Shown: positions 1-14,204, counted from the first letter of the stretch. The stretch: DNA of 64,000 nucleotides from Ascidia mentula (GCA_947561715.1 OX387204.1:2361001-2425000), one strand, 5' to 3'. A program made the numbers and translations. Notes: generated by a model not told the origin, from the letters alone.

Positions 1-948
1 GTCAAGATGGCGGCAGCATCTACAGGTTTGAATATACCACAGTGTCTTCAACCTACATTTTTTCATTTTTGGGGACATTTGTGTTTGTAGACACCAAGCG
101 TGTGTTTTCGTTACATTTGCAACGCGGAACACGTATGTTGGATCAAAATCCATAATAAATAGATAAAAAATGGTTTGAAGCAAAAATTACCATGAGTGCC
201 GACAAATAACCAGAAACAGTCCAAGTTTAAATTTGTTTCCATTTGGCTAATTAAATTGTGTGCTTGACTCCAAGCCAGACTGCAACAGTTTAATAACTGT
301 TTGTGATATAAATGAAACTTTATCCTAAATTTAACTTAAACCTCTTGCTTTGCATTGCTGAATACTGCCCTTCTGGCAAACTTTATTATATTTACGTTTC
401 CCTTGCTTTGCAGTCACCCACGTAGCACAAGCATAGACGACTCGAGCTCTATAACGTCACGCACGCCCAGCGCATTCTCGAAAGACATCGAGACTGATGC
501 GTCAGAACCTTCCACTTCCACCATGGGAACGAACAAGACCAACACGCTCACCAGCACCAACAGCCGGAACGGTGGCGATAGTTGGCAAAACGAAGGGGGG
601 CGCTCGCGTGCAGAAAGTTCTTCGTCGAGGTTTGTTGGTAGCGCATGGCGCCTGACCCACGTAATAAGTAGACACGTTAAAAAATAATATCGATATACAT
701 TTTAACTTGAGAAGGCATCGTCTAAACTTTGGATTCAAGCATACTGCTACATAAAAAATGTTTCGGTACATCACAAACTTGACTCCAGAAATTACTGTTG
801 TGTTGTGTTGTTACTTCACTGCTTAATACCGTGACAACTTCGCAGTGACAGCGAACCAGAAGATACAAAATCAAGGGGTTCCATCGTGGAGACTAAGCCT
901 GAAGAGCCGTCGACGTCAACAGCCGATGAAATCCGGGCTTACAGATAA
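1..948 (+). CDS. 3' end of an unrecognised gene, Ser/Thr-rich C-terminal tail (5' partial)
   Basis: Two exons are well supported and one is probable. The probable exon is 1-25, ending TCTACAG before GTTTGA. The next is 414-629, with acceptor TTGCTTTGCAG and donor GAG|GTTTGT. The terminal exon is 846-948, with acceptor AACTTCGCAG and stop TAA at 946-948. The phases agree (2 then 2), and the joined reading frame stays open. The encoded tail, about 115 residues, is hydrophilic. It is rich in Ser, Thr, Glu and Asp and carries several STST and SSS runs, such as EPSTST (seen twice), and ends in ADEIRAYR. No transmembrane segment or catalytic motif is visible. It reads like the disordered cytoplasmic tail of a larger protein whose body lies left of the window. 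The 3' end converges with the glycosyltransferase gene 298 bp away. I do not recognise the family. Confidence 0.72.
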
Positions 949-1246
949 ACGACCGCAATGTTTATATTTAGTATGTTTGTGGAAAAGGGTTAAAGATCGT
1001 GCACTTTGTCAAACTAGTAATGATTTAGTTGCCGCATTTTGTGTGTTGATGTCTTACAACGAAAGTGGTCGCAATGAACTGTATTCGTTCATGTATTGCG
1101 TCGGCGTCAACTTAAATAATTTGTGACACTTGTTTTGTCGCCGAGCGTTATAATAATAACCAGCCAAACCATGTAAAATCGTGGTATAATTTGAAGCAAG
1201 TATAGCAGAGCAGAGGATAGCAGAGTTCCATGGAGAGGACTTCGCA

Positions 1247-3324
1247 TTAAAACATGCTTCGAATTTTGCTCAACAAACCACCCCCGTCCGTGGACTCAGG
1301 ACTTTCTGGCTCAACGTCTTCTAAGAGTTTGCCGGGCTTTCGCGCAAACGGAGTTTCGCCCTTTAAGAAAACTAAATCGGACGATCCGAAAAGCGCCACC
1401 CGAGCCGCCGAGCCGTAAGTGTTGTCCATTGTCCGCAAGAGGCGCTCGCGGGCATCGAACAAATGCTGGTTGTCGGTTAGGGGAAACACCTGTGGGTGCA
1501 CGTGCAGGAAGAAGTTCTGACTCAAGTCGTAACGCTCGCTCGTTGTTGAGTTGAGTCCGTCCTGAAACGGGTTGGGTCGGTTCATAGAGGTCAGTTCAAG
1601 GTGAACCTGTCCACGTGGGCTTGACTCATAAAGCTTGTATGGAACGACCAATCCCCAATACGAGAAGGGCTTGAACATAATTTTATCCAAAGTGACGTAG
1701 GAATCGATCCAGCGGTCGAGAAAGGGTGCTCCTGGCTGGGATAAGATGATTCCGTTGCTGATTTTATTGACGAGTGATCTGGAAATTAAGGTTGTTAAAA
1801 TTTAACAGTGGAACAAACCATTGACTATTAAATACGGAAAAAATTCCCATAAGACAGGAAGTTTGAATATACAGTATTTGCAATGTATATGTACATGTAG
1901 AACTTATTCTTGTTCTACAATCCAAGCAAAAATTGAGGAAGAAAGTTTCATCTCGTAAATGACCCCCCACCCCCTTGTTTTCTACACAAAAGCGCAAATG
2001 TTGAGGGGTTTCGATTCAACCACGAAAAACACTTGGGACTTCCCACCTTCCCAGTGTAACAGGGAAATTCCTCAGCCAATCAAAAGGCTTTATCGTGATG
2101 ACGTCAAGGTCGAGGTAGATTCCACCGTGTTTCCGCAATAAAAGCAAACGGTGGAAGTCTGATTGAGCTGTTGGATTGCGGAGCTGAAAATGCAATGAAT
2201 ATTGAATGTGCAATGGATGTTTATTGACGTATATTTGCCACAATTGACCACTCATATTTTGTTTTATTTCATACGATTAATGGTAACGTTTGTAATGTGC
2301 TTTCTCTTTTTTACCGGTTGCCCGAAAGCGGAAGAAGGCGGGTTCGCTTGAATGACTCTGACGCATGGGATTTCATCAATTACTCTTCTCCAAAGATCGG
2401 TCATTGCTACAAGACATATCGGAAATAGTTACCATAGTGTTTAACTCTTAAAACAGCTATTTTTTATTTCTGTCTTGGCGTTTTCAATACAAGATAAGGC
2501 AGCCTCACACTAACCTATGTCATTTCCGTGGTCGTGATGAAAATAAATAGCATCAGGCCGCTGTAGACTTGCCACAGACCGCAGTGCCAAGTACTGGTGG
2601 AAGTGTTTCATTTCAAATGGGTCCCCGAGCCAGATGAAATGAACAATGTTAGGCACTAGAGGTTCCCATTCTCCAGCTCTTAGCCCGCCACAAGTTATCC
2701 GAGTGAATGGTAACCGGTCGCATATGACGTAACCGTTAGCTCTATCGCTCTGTTGGCAATTTGCCAATTTTCGAGCTTGCACAATCAGCTCTTGTTGAAA
2801 TGTGTCGTTGCGTAGCTGCAAAAGCAATAAAATCAAAGCATTGAGTCGATCATAGGAATTATGTGAGCTGCATACAGATGACCACTGATTCGTAAGGCCT
2901 CATCAGCTTGGTGTTACTATTATAGATGATCCATGCAAACCGCCACCCAAAGACTTAGTAGCCATCTGCATGCAGCTCACAGAATGTATACTATTATCAA
3001 GATATTACTTTTTATATTTTTGTAGTAGAATGCGAGGAGTACTTTCATCTTTATGAAATAGACTAAACACGGCAAATCATGTCCAAAAAACACTATTTTC
3101 ATTAAATATTCGCATACCTCAGAAAAGAAACTCCCACTGACTGATGCACGATATTCCTTCTTCGAAGCAAGGCGTAATGGAAAATCCACAACCAGTTTTC
3201 GAAAATAATCGTTTGCCAGTAACGTTAGTCCTAACTCCAACAAGACGTAGGCAAGCACCGAAATTCCAACACAACGCGTTGACAACGCGCGTCTGATTCG
3301 ACTGCGTACAAATCTGCTCGGCAT
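1247..3324 (-). CDS. GT32-type DXD-motif glycosyltransferase, type II membrane protein
   Basis: Five exons: 3324-3118, 2815-2515, 2406-2315, 2183-2047 and 1778-1247 (stop TAA 1249-1247). They join in phase to give 422 residues. The start is the first ATG ahead of a basic stretch and one hydrophobic helix (about residues 19-37), the typical signal anchor of a Golgi enzyme. Family marks in order are VHFIWLG (about 127-133), the IYFHHD segment, and then SDFHRLLLLRKHGGIYLDLDV. In that last block D225 and D227 form the DXD that binds metal and nucleotide sugar in the Gly_transf_sug/GT32 family. The 92-nt third exon is too short for an ATG-to-stop search, yet it supplies the expected linker with an LW pair and a VxVIQANPP stretch. 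After the catalytic domain comes an acidic, Pro/Ser-rich C-terminal tail. The donor sugar and acceptor cannot be read from sequence. A4GALT/A4GNT-like enzymes are related, but their usual motif is different. Confidence 0.9.
2863..2980. mobile_element. Short inverted-repeat (MITE-like) element in glycosyltransferase intron 1
   Basis: Arms 2863-2886 and 2957-2980 are inverted copies of 24 nt with three mismatches, starting GTGAGCTGCAT. The same arm recurs at 20.4, 21.2 and 24.5 kb, so this is a dispersed family and not a local hairpin. The element has no coding capacity. It sits inside the first intron (2816-3117) and leaves both splice sites intact. I could not see an unambiguous target-site duplication. 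Confidence 0.6.
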
Positions 3325-3947
3325 CTTGCCTCATTAAGTGCCGTAGGTTGTTCAAATTCACCCTCTGGTCAAATAATTAATTGTTTAATTTAGGTCTTGC
3401 ATAAAAACAGATTAAACAGGACTGCTCTTCTGTTTTCGTTATAGGCTAGTATGTCTGGCCGCAAAATTAGCAGAATAGGCCTATTTGTATATAAACGTTT
3501 GCCATATTTCTGACTGTGTCTGATTGCTTAATAAATGACTGCCACTTTTCTAAGGTTTGTTTTTTAACGCTGTTGCACGCAGGCTTTGTTCAAAAGCTTG
3601 TATTCCGGTGCAATTTGCCTGTGACGATAGGAAATTACAGTCGTGTGTACGACTCTAAACCAATTTTGCAATACGCATTATTTGAATATTGTGTACTGTA
3701 CCTTCAATAAATTGACATTTATTTCTGTGTAAATTTGTATCATGTGCATTTTTGTCGAGATGAATTTAAAAACGTCATCTTTTTACCTTGTTGCTACAGT
3801 CTCTTTAGCACCTCTTATATATACCGTTTCCCACGCTTTGTTAACTTCATCTATTAACTTTGTAGTTAAATATATTTTACCTTAAGTATATTTTTAACAG
3901 TTATAATTGTTTGACGCGTGTACTTGGGTTTTTGGAAAATACTACTA

Positions 3948-4184
3948 CACCGGGTCACAAAGTTTCCGCCAAACCTGATCAACATATAACTATGTGTAAA
4001 ATAGAAATCTGTGCGAATTTTAATGATTAGGCGAGAACAGGGCCACCGCCTGTTATTTTTGTTTATAAATTTGACTTGAAATACTTCACGAAATCGTAGC
4101 GTTAATATTCGAACAGATTTCTATGTTACATAGACGCTACATTATGTGTGGATTAAGTTTGGAAAAAAACTTTGTGACCCGGTG
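3948..4184. mobile_element. Tc1/mariner-type MITE flanked by TA
   Basis: The left end reads CACCGGGTCACAAAGTTTC. The right end is its inverse, ending GAAACTTTGTGACCCGGTG apart from small indels. Similarity of the two arms continues inwards for about 90 nt (for example AGAAATCTG on the left and CAGATTTCT on the right). A TA dinucleotide lies directly outside each end (3946-3947 and 4185-4186), as expected for Tc1/mariner insertion. At 237 bp with no reading frame it is non-autonomous. Confidence 0.82.
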
Positions 4185-7100
4185 TAAAAGTATCTTTTGA
4201 CTCGGAAAATCAGTCATGCGTGCAAGCAATGCCCGGGATTTTTAAGAATTTTGTTTTTGGTTTGTTTGCGTGTGAGGGGAATTTATTGTGCTTGCCACAC
4301 AAAAGCTACGTGCTCGTTTACAGATCTTCCACCTTTACTGTAAAACCTCATGATGTAATTGCCATGAGAGCAAGCAGCAACATTTTTAAAAAGACAATGA
4401 GTTATTCACAACTCATGAGCAAATTGATTGATTTACTGGAGTATATCTAGGATGATTTTTTTGAATCCATGTTTCTGCTCCTTATTCTTAATTCCATGTT
4501 CATGGCTTTGGTATGGGTTTAATGCAGCAAAAAGGTTGCAACTACATGGTAATGACTTTACACATTTCAACAAAGCTTCTTTTATTATATTGAACATTTT
4601 AGGTTTAACGTTGCATAAAACCATGTATTTGATACTGGTTTCCTAACATTACACAGAAGTCGGTCGTATTGAAATGATATTTTCCATGGAAATAGTACAA
4701 TAAATAAACCTAGTGGCAACAGCTAACTGAAAAATGAATCATTTTTATTTAATTAATGGTGTTTTCTTACAGCATTTTATAACTACATCTTGGCTATGTG
4801 TGCTATGTTCTTTTACCCAACGATTTGAATTGCATTTAACAACAAACTATAAACAGACCCACCCGAGAAGAATGCAGCAACAAACTTTAATTGTATGCTT
4901 TTCTCATTGCTGCAAGTTTCAAACCTTTTATATCACTTGAACCAATGTGGTAAGAAAATGGAGTTGGGCATGCTGTGGATCAGAACAACAATGAAACATC
5001 ATTTTCATTTGAGATCCAGACAGCAGTTTTCACAACATGATTGGAAATAATCACACAAAAGCCTGAAACACAAACAGGAATGCAATGGAAATGTGGTAAG
5101 GCCTAATTTGTTCAAAAGTGACAAATTTTACAAAACAGTTTATTTTACAATGGCCACTATATTTACATTGCTGATAATGTTGTTAGATTTACTTTCATAC
5201 TGACTTGTTATTGCATATGTTGCTTGTGGCTGTAAAGGTAATTCCTGCACTTCATTGTAAGGTTCAAAAGTACTGCAGCATCACTTAAAAAATTTTGCTT
5301 ACAATGGGATACATTTTGGTGCAAACTGCTGGAAATAAAACAGTTGAAAGAAGTTTTGTTACATTAAAAAAAACTAATGGTAAGGAATTCAGGGTATACA
5401 ACTAATTACTTCCATTTGTGTAACCAAGTCATGGCATTGGGTGGTTTCTGTGCGCCTGAATGTCTCACCTTCCCGTGGTTGCGCCACTCAACACGTGTAA
5501 CGGCTCTGTAACAAGGCAATGCTTGCGCATTATCCCCCTGGCTTTATTGATTAATCAGCGAACGGCATCATCCCCTCGCCCGACATCCTGTCAAAAAATT
5601 AACCGCAGATCAAATGGTGGAGTATCCGGGTTCTGTCGGCAACCGGGTATTTCCATTCCACTGTTTAAAGTGCATCGCGGTCGATTCGGCGTGGTTGCGA
5701 CACCCTTTCTAAATTCTGCTGCCTCGTGGTTATCAGATGTGCGCGGCGGATCATTGTAAGTGTTGCTTTTAGGGGAAGGTTTATTTGAATGCGTGGATGG
5801 CTCCATTAGCCATGCTACGTGAATTGCTGTAGTTTTTTGCTATAGCAGTTATTCTTAACCTTTTTTTTTGTTGTGACCGTTTAAAATCGCCAACCAGTCC
5901 TCGTAGCCCCTTCTAATATAGATGTAAGGTTTTTATGTAGTATTACCGGCCCCAATAAATCACCCCCTGAGAAACACATTATCCAACTACACGTGGTATG
6001 GTAATCTAATAACAACTATAAACTTACGTTTTTTTGCATGAATCTCGTTTTTGTGCCCGGTCCTGCAAGAAAATACGGTGTATAGTGCAATGTTCAAGGG
6101 ATTTGGCACTTTAATTTGTGTGGCAGTATGACAGACACACTCAACATAAAAACGGAATCAAAATTCCATTTACCCTTCCATTGCCCCCAATTTACTCATA
6201 CCAAACTCAGGCGCTATCGAAATGGCGCGAACTTTTCAACTCTGTCTGTTTAAAAAAAATTCTCATTAAAATAGCGGGCTTCCTGCAAGTCGCCGGGGCA
6301 TCCCCCAAGGTGCAAAAACGGTTCCGCTGAATTTTGTCGAGCATAAACCAGCGGCCAGCGGGACTTTTGCGCGCATGAAAAAGCATGAATCACCAGCGCG
6401 GGCGGAGCGAGGCAAACACATCAGCCTTTGGGGAACTCCTGCGGGCGTATGAGGTTATGTGTGGACAAAGCTCTTCAGCAGGTGTTCCGCCTTGGTGCTT
6501 TCGAGTTTGTTTTAGAACTCGATGGGCTTTTTTTGTACTGGAGTGTTTTATGTACATTGTGGTCAGGTAAATGGGTCGTGTGATTGAATGACGTCTTGTT
6601 AGCGTTCGAGGACGTGTTTTACTCTGGACAAATCGTCTGTGGTATTAAAGCTATATTTTGCATATTGAGGACGATTCTGTACTTCTATTTTAGGAGGGAG
6701 CTTGAAATAGCGTCTTGTTTGCATTGTGATGTACTGTTGACATTGACAAAAAAAACTATAATTTTTTTGCCTGTCTCGTTGCTTTGCCAAACCACAAACT
6801 AAACAACATACGAAGCTTTTAGAAAATAGGCGTTCAGTTATCCTCCAGCACGACTTAAAAGGACACGACCTACGTACCTGCGTTGGCGAGAGTTGTTTTA
6901 AAACCGAAAGTTCGTGATGGTAAACAATGTGAACAGATTGGAAGAATTCGAACACTGGTGATGCGATATTGATTGGAGATTTCAAAAAATACATGACTGC
7001 TTTGTATTTTGTTGTAAATAATATTGAACATAACTAGCAGTGTCGAATGCAAATTTTGTGACTTGTTCATTGGTCTTTTTGTCTTACTTTAAGCCCCAGC

Positions 7101-10100
7101 GCAATTGAGCCCAAAGTAAAGTACTTGAACCCAATGGCCTCCACCCAAGCAGAAAAGAGGTAGTCTTACTCCAGAAGTAACCGTAAACCTGTACTTTGTG
7201 TCTTGTCTTCTCGGTTCTGTCTTTGGTTGTTGGAAAAGGGCACGGCGCTCGTTGTTGCATTCCAAAAGAGGAAGCAAGCGGCAATCCCAAGTCCGGGGTT
7301 TTCGATCGGAAAAACCCTCGGAACCGTCAAATTTACTTTTCGGTTTTGCGACCTTCGCGTTTCGGCAATGCCTTTTGTCCTGTGTACTTACGACGTGATT
7401 ACAGCTCTCGGAAGTTTGTTCTCAAATAAAATTCGATTGCTTGCAGACCATTGAAGGTCAAACGTTGATGATAGGAAATTAGGAAACACTACCCAAGACA
7501 GTTCTGTAAGTAATTTGTTGGCGTTTGACTATCGTTTTAACATATCTCTTTACATTTCTGTTTTTATTGATCTGTCGCAACAAATCGTTGAGGATGTTGT
7601 TGGAATGCCGACCGGTGCAGGATGCTGCAGTTTTGCCATCTCTGCGATCGTAACTTCTTAGGGTTTATTTGACTTTTTCCTCCCATGTGAAAAAGGCGCC
7701 TTGTTGTTGTAACTTGCTATCACAATACTCAGTTGCTTCATAAATAGAAGAGGTGCGTCTGCGAGGAGAGGTGCGTAGGTATTCATAACCACAGTGCTCA
7801 AAAAAATAAACACAATGCTAGGACTACAAAACATTCAGCTCGGGCAATACGGAGGCGTTTGTTTGTTGACGCAATTATTCGCCTTTGACAAAACCCAATC
7901 AGAAAAAGCGACCAACACATTAAATACGCAAAACACATTTATACGCTAAACAACCGACAGGGTATGCTTTGTGTTCGTGTGCTCAACAGTCGTGAGACGA
8001 TGAAAGGACGATGCAACACGGCTAAAATTTGCATTGCCGCAACGCTTTCATGACAATCCAGCAACGGAACTGCGCAAGTCGGAAAGCACCGGGGAGACTC
8101 GAAGCCCAACACAATGCTCGCTCCTTTTTCCCTTTTTCTCTCGGTCCTTCTCTCTTTTTTTGCGCGGAGGTGGGAAATACCCGCGGTTAGTAGCTGCTTT
8201 CTGTTCAATGTAGCTTAGCATTCCCTTTCGTAAGCACCAGAGCGAGTATGTCAACCGCAGTGGCTAATTGATTGCGGTGCAGGACAGTTTTGACGTTTTT
8301 TGATGTTATGTAGCGACAGGAAGTTCCCGCAGAGGTGTAAGGACTGAAATGTCAAAGCTAAACGTTTGTGGCGACTGTACATAAACAGATATAACTGACG
8401 CTAGCCTGCAGGTGTTGTTGCGTCGAAAGCGAAGGTTTTAGTGCTTGTAAGGCCTCCATTGTTTCGTAACAGATGCTTATCAGTCATTCCAAGTGCCCGG
8501 TTGGCTGTCCTTGTGGCTTTTGCGCTGCGCAGGCGGAGAGCTGCTTGGTTCACTATGTGCACACGGGAAGTAACCCGAGTTTTCATGTTGCCGTTATTAG
8601 CAGCTTGTCCGTTGTCAGCAATGCTTGGTGTCGTGACCAGGTCGGGTATTTTTAGTGCCACAGGTGGGTGTGTACAATACAGGCGTTGCACTAGTTGGCC
8701 GAGATCCACAAAAAGAAGGAAAAGTAATTTCTATTGATATTCCCAAAGACCTCTGATATTTTGTCGCTTGCAAACTGCTCGCAAAACCCGCACATCAGTT
8801 TGTCGTCACTTTGGAAAATAATTCCATCGCCACGTCTGGTGGTTTTTCTGTTTACGACACTTCGTGGGAGTGTACAGGTCACGTGACTTCCCTGTCCCGC
8901 CCTCGTTAGCCCTTTAACATTCGGAAACTCCCGGATTCGGGTGGTGGTACGATCGTTGTTTGGTCTCGCAACAAATGCCGCGCGTGTTAAAGACTTCGAG
9001 CGTCGACGAATGTAATCGTTCCTCGCGTTTTCCGAGGCATTCACATCGCACCGTTTATTTAAGGTTTCAACGTTCGTTTGTATCACGAACATTGAACAAT
9101 ATCTTTTTCCCAGTTCCATTTTATCGTTGTTTAAACGCCACCAGTATTTCGTCTTGATAATGTCTAATTTGTTTTGGAAATGAAAATAGTGCTTGATTTT
9201 TCTCTAAATAAGTTGTGTGTGACACAAGGTATGTATAGTACACGTGGAAAAAAGGTAAAAAGGTCGATTAATTTAAGGAAACCTTAGTATTGTTATTGTT
9301 GTCATAGTAACAATAGGTGCCAATGCCTGTTTACCCCGATTTGAATGTCCTTACTTGTGGTGACAATGTCCAAAAGCCCCCAAACTCACAGACATTGTGC
9401 AGGGCCAATTTGGCCGTTTGAATGCATCTTGCATTGCATTCTTGTCTCCTGTTTATCCCGGTCAACCATCCTTTGCACTTGAATGCAATTGTTGCCCGTT
9501 TCCAGTTGCGCCCTGTTTGGCACTCGGTTGCACTTGCGGCGCAACTGATTGTTTGGAACGCTTTGCCATTGTGTCGTCATCCGTTGAGAAACCGATTCAC
9601 CGAAGAAGTCAGAAGTTTGTGCCGTAAATTGAACACTTAAATATCCAAAGACTAGAAAGGCGTCAATAAAAACTTTCAGAAGTTTAAGATTAAAGTTAGC
9701 TGGTTTATAATGCGCATTGAAAAATCGATATCGCCTGCACTGGCATCCTCAGTTTCGTATTCAAATAACAATGCTCAGTAGTGGGATGGATTCTGGTAAT
9801 ATTAAGGAGCCAGACTGGAAAGACCCTTGCTTTAAAATTGCGTGACTACCGTCAAGTTGTCGGAATTGACACTTTTTAGGGCTGTTAACATTAAAGTTGT
9901 TTTTGACCGAATTTGTCAGTTTGGCGGACAGTGGTTTTACTATAGTAGTGATTAGTATTTTGCGGCATAACTCTGCGTTGTTAATGCCGAAAAGTGAACT
10001 GATGGAAACACACGTAGTCGTTTTCCGCTCGCATCAGCTTCTTCCCTCTAAATACTCCTTAATTCATTTTCTTCCTCGAATGTGGAAGGACGTTGAGATA

Positions 10101-11734
10101 ACGAGGGATGTAACCGAATTTTCAACAAAGAAGTGAATTTAATCGGCAACCTCCTTCCTTTACTCGCTCTATGTGTTTCACAAATGTGCAGCATCCTTTT
10201 GCGTCAACTACCTGATATTTTCCAACATTATATGAGGAGATTGTAAAGTTTCCGAAGGTTTGGTGAAAACCTCTTATTTTAAAGAACGCAGGTGTATAGT
10301 TCGGATTCTGTGTTAGTGCAAATTGTCATCAGGTTTAACTTTTTTGTTCGTCACAAAATTACTGGTAATCTCGAAAATGAAATATTATACAAAGTCAAGT
10401 TTAAAGTTAATTTTTTTTAGTTTTTTTTTATTGAGTTCTTCCGGTTAATGTCAAAAGCGTTTGAAAACATTCTCATGGATTAGATATATCTGTAAGCTTA
10501 TCGTGGTTATATTGCGAGAAACAAATGATGACAAACCCTACTGCAAACACGTGAATGCAAACCTGAATATAATGAAATGTTAACTGACCACAAGGACTGG
10601 CACCCGACTTTAGAAAAATATTGTTGGATTTGCGGATCCGGGCACCAGGCGTACATATGTCTTCGACTCGCGCAAACAACCTGAAAAGTACGTTTTTTTG
10701 GCGTAAAAAGTAATTTTTGTGACATTTATACATGCCGTTGCACGTTTGTGTATGTTTTGACACAATATAACATCACCAGTCTTATTACAGTATAGTTATG
10801 CTTGTGATTTGTGAACATTTTTGAAATGATTATGCTTCATTTGTATTGTTTTCCACATGGATGTTGAAATCGTTTGCAACACCTGCTGCAGAGATACGGT
10901 ATGATACACAGGTGCTAAAATTGGCTAAAATGCTTTACCGCGAAAGGTTTAAGGCAATTACCAGAGTTCTAAAAAATTTCCAAATACGTCGTACTTTGCG
11001 TGGAAGGTCGTCTCGTGTTTTTAATTAAATTCACTTAATCTGCAAACCAAGAAGATTAACTGCATTCTCAACTACGTGTTTTCTGCCATTTATAGGAAAA
11101 GGTCTGTTGCATTTTGTTTGCTGTGAAGTGTTTCGAAGTTGTCTGATATCTTGTCGACCATCGGTCGGTTGACGCGGCCGAAATTTCCTTCCCTCAAGCA
11201 GGAAAATTTGGTATAGGAGATTTTTTTGTTCTTTGCACTGTAACGGCGGAGAAATCGTTTCGTTTTCCTGTTTTTGCGACATTTTTCGTCTCAGCCGGCG
11301 CCAAGGATTGTGATTAAAAGGTAAAAAATGTCCATTTCGCTTTGGCCGGGGCAAGAGCTTAGGTTGTTATGAAGTGAAACAGCGAAACTGAATATTTATA
11401 ATTTATTGCTCGACCCGGAGTATAAATATATAAAGATATGTTACTGCCCAGACTGTAAAATACAGTTGCTGTTTTTTTTTAAAGGTTTATTTGTGTCATA
11501 ATATTCAACGGGTTCCAGTTATTAAATTAATTTATAGCTTGTCCAATATTTGCCAAAGGTTTTTTGTTCTTGTATTTTCTGTTTCTGTTGTTGTGGGAGA
11601 AAGCGTATATATTTTTTCTGGCCAAGAAGAGAAGGTTATTGTGCCAAAGAATTTTACGCCATAAATTATTACTTTTCGTAACTGTGTACATTGACTAAAT
11701 TACTACTGATGCTTGCCAGGCATGTTTTATTGCT

Positions 11735-11800
11735 GCAGTACGGTTCTTCTGGCAATAATTTTGTATCGACGTTTCGGCCACCATGCAGCAGCCTTTATCA
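11735..11800. repeat. Dispersed repeat with an ACGTTTCGGC..ATGCAGCAGC core
   Basis: The segment carrying TTCTGGCAATAAT, then CGACGTTTCGGC, then ATGCAGCAGC closely resembles the inner part of the inverted-repeat element at 21,683-21,818. The two copies are divergent and non-coding. This one appears to be truncated, because I do not find a matching distal arm. Confidence 0.5.
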
Positions 11801-14204
11801 GGATTTTAACATGTGAATAACACAACGTGGACAGACAATGTTGTGCACATTGACGAGATAGCGTCGAAAAATTCCACGGTTTCAACTTCAAGTAGTGTCA
11901 TAAAATTGACCAAAATACAGATGTGAACGTTTATCGTGCGAGACCAAGTGGCAATATTCTAAACATTAAGCTTAACAATTTCCGGCGTACAGTGAGTGCT
12001 TGGTATAATTGCTTACGACCGCGTTTTTACCGAGGCAGTGTTTACCTCATTTAATTGTTCTTTTCTCGGGCGAATCTTTTGTGGTTCTACCAGCGGTTCG
12101 GAAAGCACCGCTCGCCTAAACCTGGCAAAGCGGGCAGTGCTTGAGTTGAATGAGTTCAGAATTGCGCATTTCCGCTGGAATCAAAAAAGAGCCAGGACAT
12201 AAAATTTGCTAATTTAAAAATTTTACTATTTCCTCGGCATAGATGGGGTAACGTTGTTACAAGTGTACGATTTGTTTTGGCCAATTCGCTGTTGCGAAAA
12301 CAACGTTGTTGCTTTTTAATTTTAGTTGGAACGGATCATTTTGCATTTGTAGACGACTATTTTTTATGCCTAAAATTCTGTGCTTTTTTATCGTTTTCGA
12401 AAGACTAATTTTGCGACCTAATATTTTTCCAATGAAATCGTGAAAGGATGAAGAATAACCAGGATCAGTCACGCCAGGGGTTTGTTGCAACTATGAGCTA
12501 ATATAAGAGTTGCATGCAGTACGCGCGGTTTAAACCTTAGTAGGTTTCACGAGTACTGATCGTTGGGTGACAAGCTCGACGTATTGTCAACAAAGCTTCA
12601 CTAATGATGAGACCTAATGGCTCAACAGAGCGCGTACTGCAAGGGAAATTGTTGTGTAATTCAGTGTATATGAAATCATCACAAATTCCGTAAATACCCT
12701 TCGTACACCGGGCTTCACGCATTCTCCTCGTTTCATCTAATTATGAGCGAGAAGTTATAACAACCCCAAACAAGCCGGGAGAAAGTCTCGCTCTGTGTGA
12801 TTAACATTGCCGACCTGTGCTTTTAAAGCAAACTGGTTGTGGTCTTGTCACGGCCTGGTGTTTTCCGTCTGCTCATGGGATTGTCGTCGCTGCGCCCGAC
12901 CGCTCATTAACGGGGATTTCTGGCGTGTGCTGCTTTGCAAAAAATGCGGCGTTAATTTTTTGTGGCCCGATTCTGTGTTGTTATTAGCACCGCCTTGCAC
13001 TTTCGTTTCTTTTGTTTGCAGGGGGGTTGCCTAACCTGCACTCTTTCGAAATATCGGTTGAAGCATGGGTTGATTTTCGATCACCTTTTTTGGTGGTGGT
13101 CCACAAACGCTTGGTTTTGGCGGAATCTTTGTTTGTTTTTATTTTATCGAAAAATAAATATTCCGCCGCAAAGCGTATGTGTGTTGGCCCAACCTTACTG
13201 TAAAAAGTTTCCACTCAATTTAAAAATATGTGCGGCTAAAAATAAAACAGGACCTTGTCTTTACTCTTTAACACAGAAAAAAACTGCATTGGTTTTCCAG
13301 CTTTTACCCCCCCAACGTTGATGCGCATGCGTTCATTTTGTTTGCCATCATTGTGTATAAAGTTCTCTGTGGAAACAATTAAAAACCGCTTACCGAACCA
13401 ACCTCGTTTGGGGATCACGAAGTTGGTTTTATGATCCTCCAAACGTGTCGACCCGCTCATATAATTCCGCTTGAATTCCGATTCCGTAAAACGAAATCGT
13501 GAACGCCCGGACACGCAGTATGCAAAACCTTTGCTTGCATTGATTGGATAAGTGAAAGTCACCCAAAAAGCTGTTAGGGGTTAATATGACACTATGTGTC
13601 AGCAATATTTTCTAGATCGTTGTATGTATTAATGGAAACATTTTGGTCTTTGACTTTCCAAAACCGTCTTTGACATTTTCTATAGCTGTTGATATGATGG
13701 CGTACGACGTTATAATATTGAAGAAACCAAGAGCTGGTTTTGTATCAAACCGATTTTTCACGGAATGTGTTAATTTCGTGCGATGTCATTTGCAAAATTG
13801 TCTGTTGTAATGGCACAGGTTAGCTGAGGTGGTAGGTTAAAGTGCAGATTAGTCTTGAAAGCTTCGTAGCAGAACTTTTTGGAAGCTTTTAAATTGTCGT
13901 ACAACTGAAACAGTTCGTCTTTTTTGTCAGATCGTGATTTTCGGCAGGTGTAGGTTGCGTAGACAATATTTGCTCTTGCCATGACCAGTCACCAACCTGT
14001 TTACTGGACGATGCTCGGCTGACTCATATTCACAGGCGACAAGAAACGGAAAACAGGTACGTTCGCGACCTACATCCATACCCAGTAAGCCGCAATCTGT
14101 CGGAAACTGCGGGAAAATCATTTGTCTTGGTTCTAACATGCTTTGTTTATCGTTTAGTCAGGAAACTGGGACTTTTTTTGACTGCTGCGGTTGCTGTTGT
14201 TTTT

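Noticed and set aside
949-1126. Continuation of an open frame beyond the last exon of the first gene
   Set aside because: The spliced frame ends at TAA 946-948. The longer frame is a different one without phase support.
5460-5806. Overlapping frames of 99 and 71 codons on opposite strands
   Set aside because: Cys/Arg/Pro-biased sequences with no domain and no splice sites in a useful phase. They are mutual shadows in a GC-richer patch.
7084-9640. Cluster of medium open frames on both strands in a GC-richer region
   Set aside because: Frames overlap each other and have no family motif. Higher GC alone lengthens chance frames.
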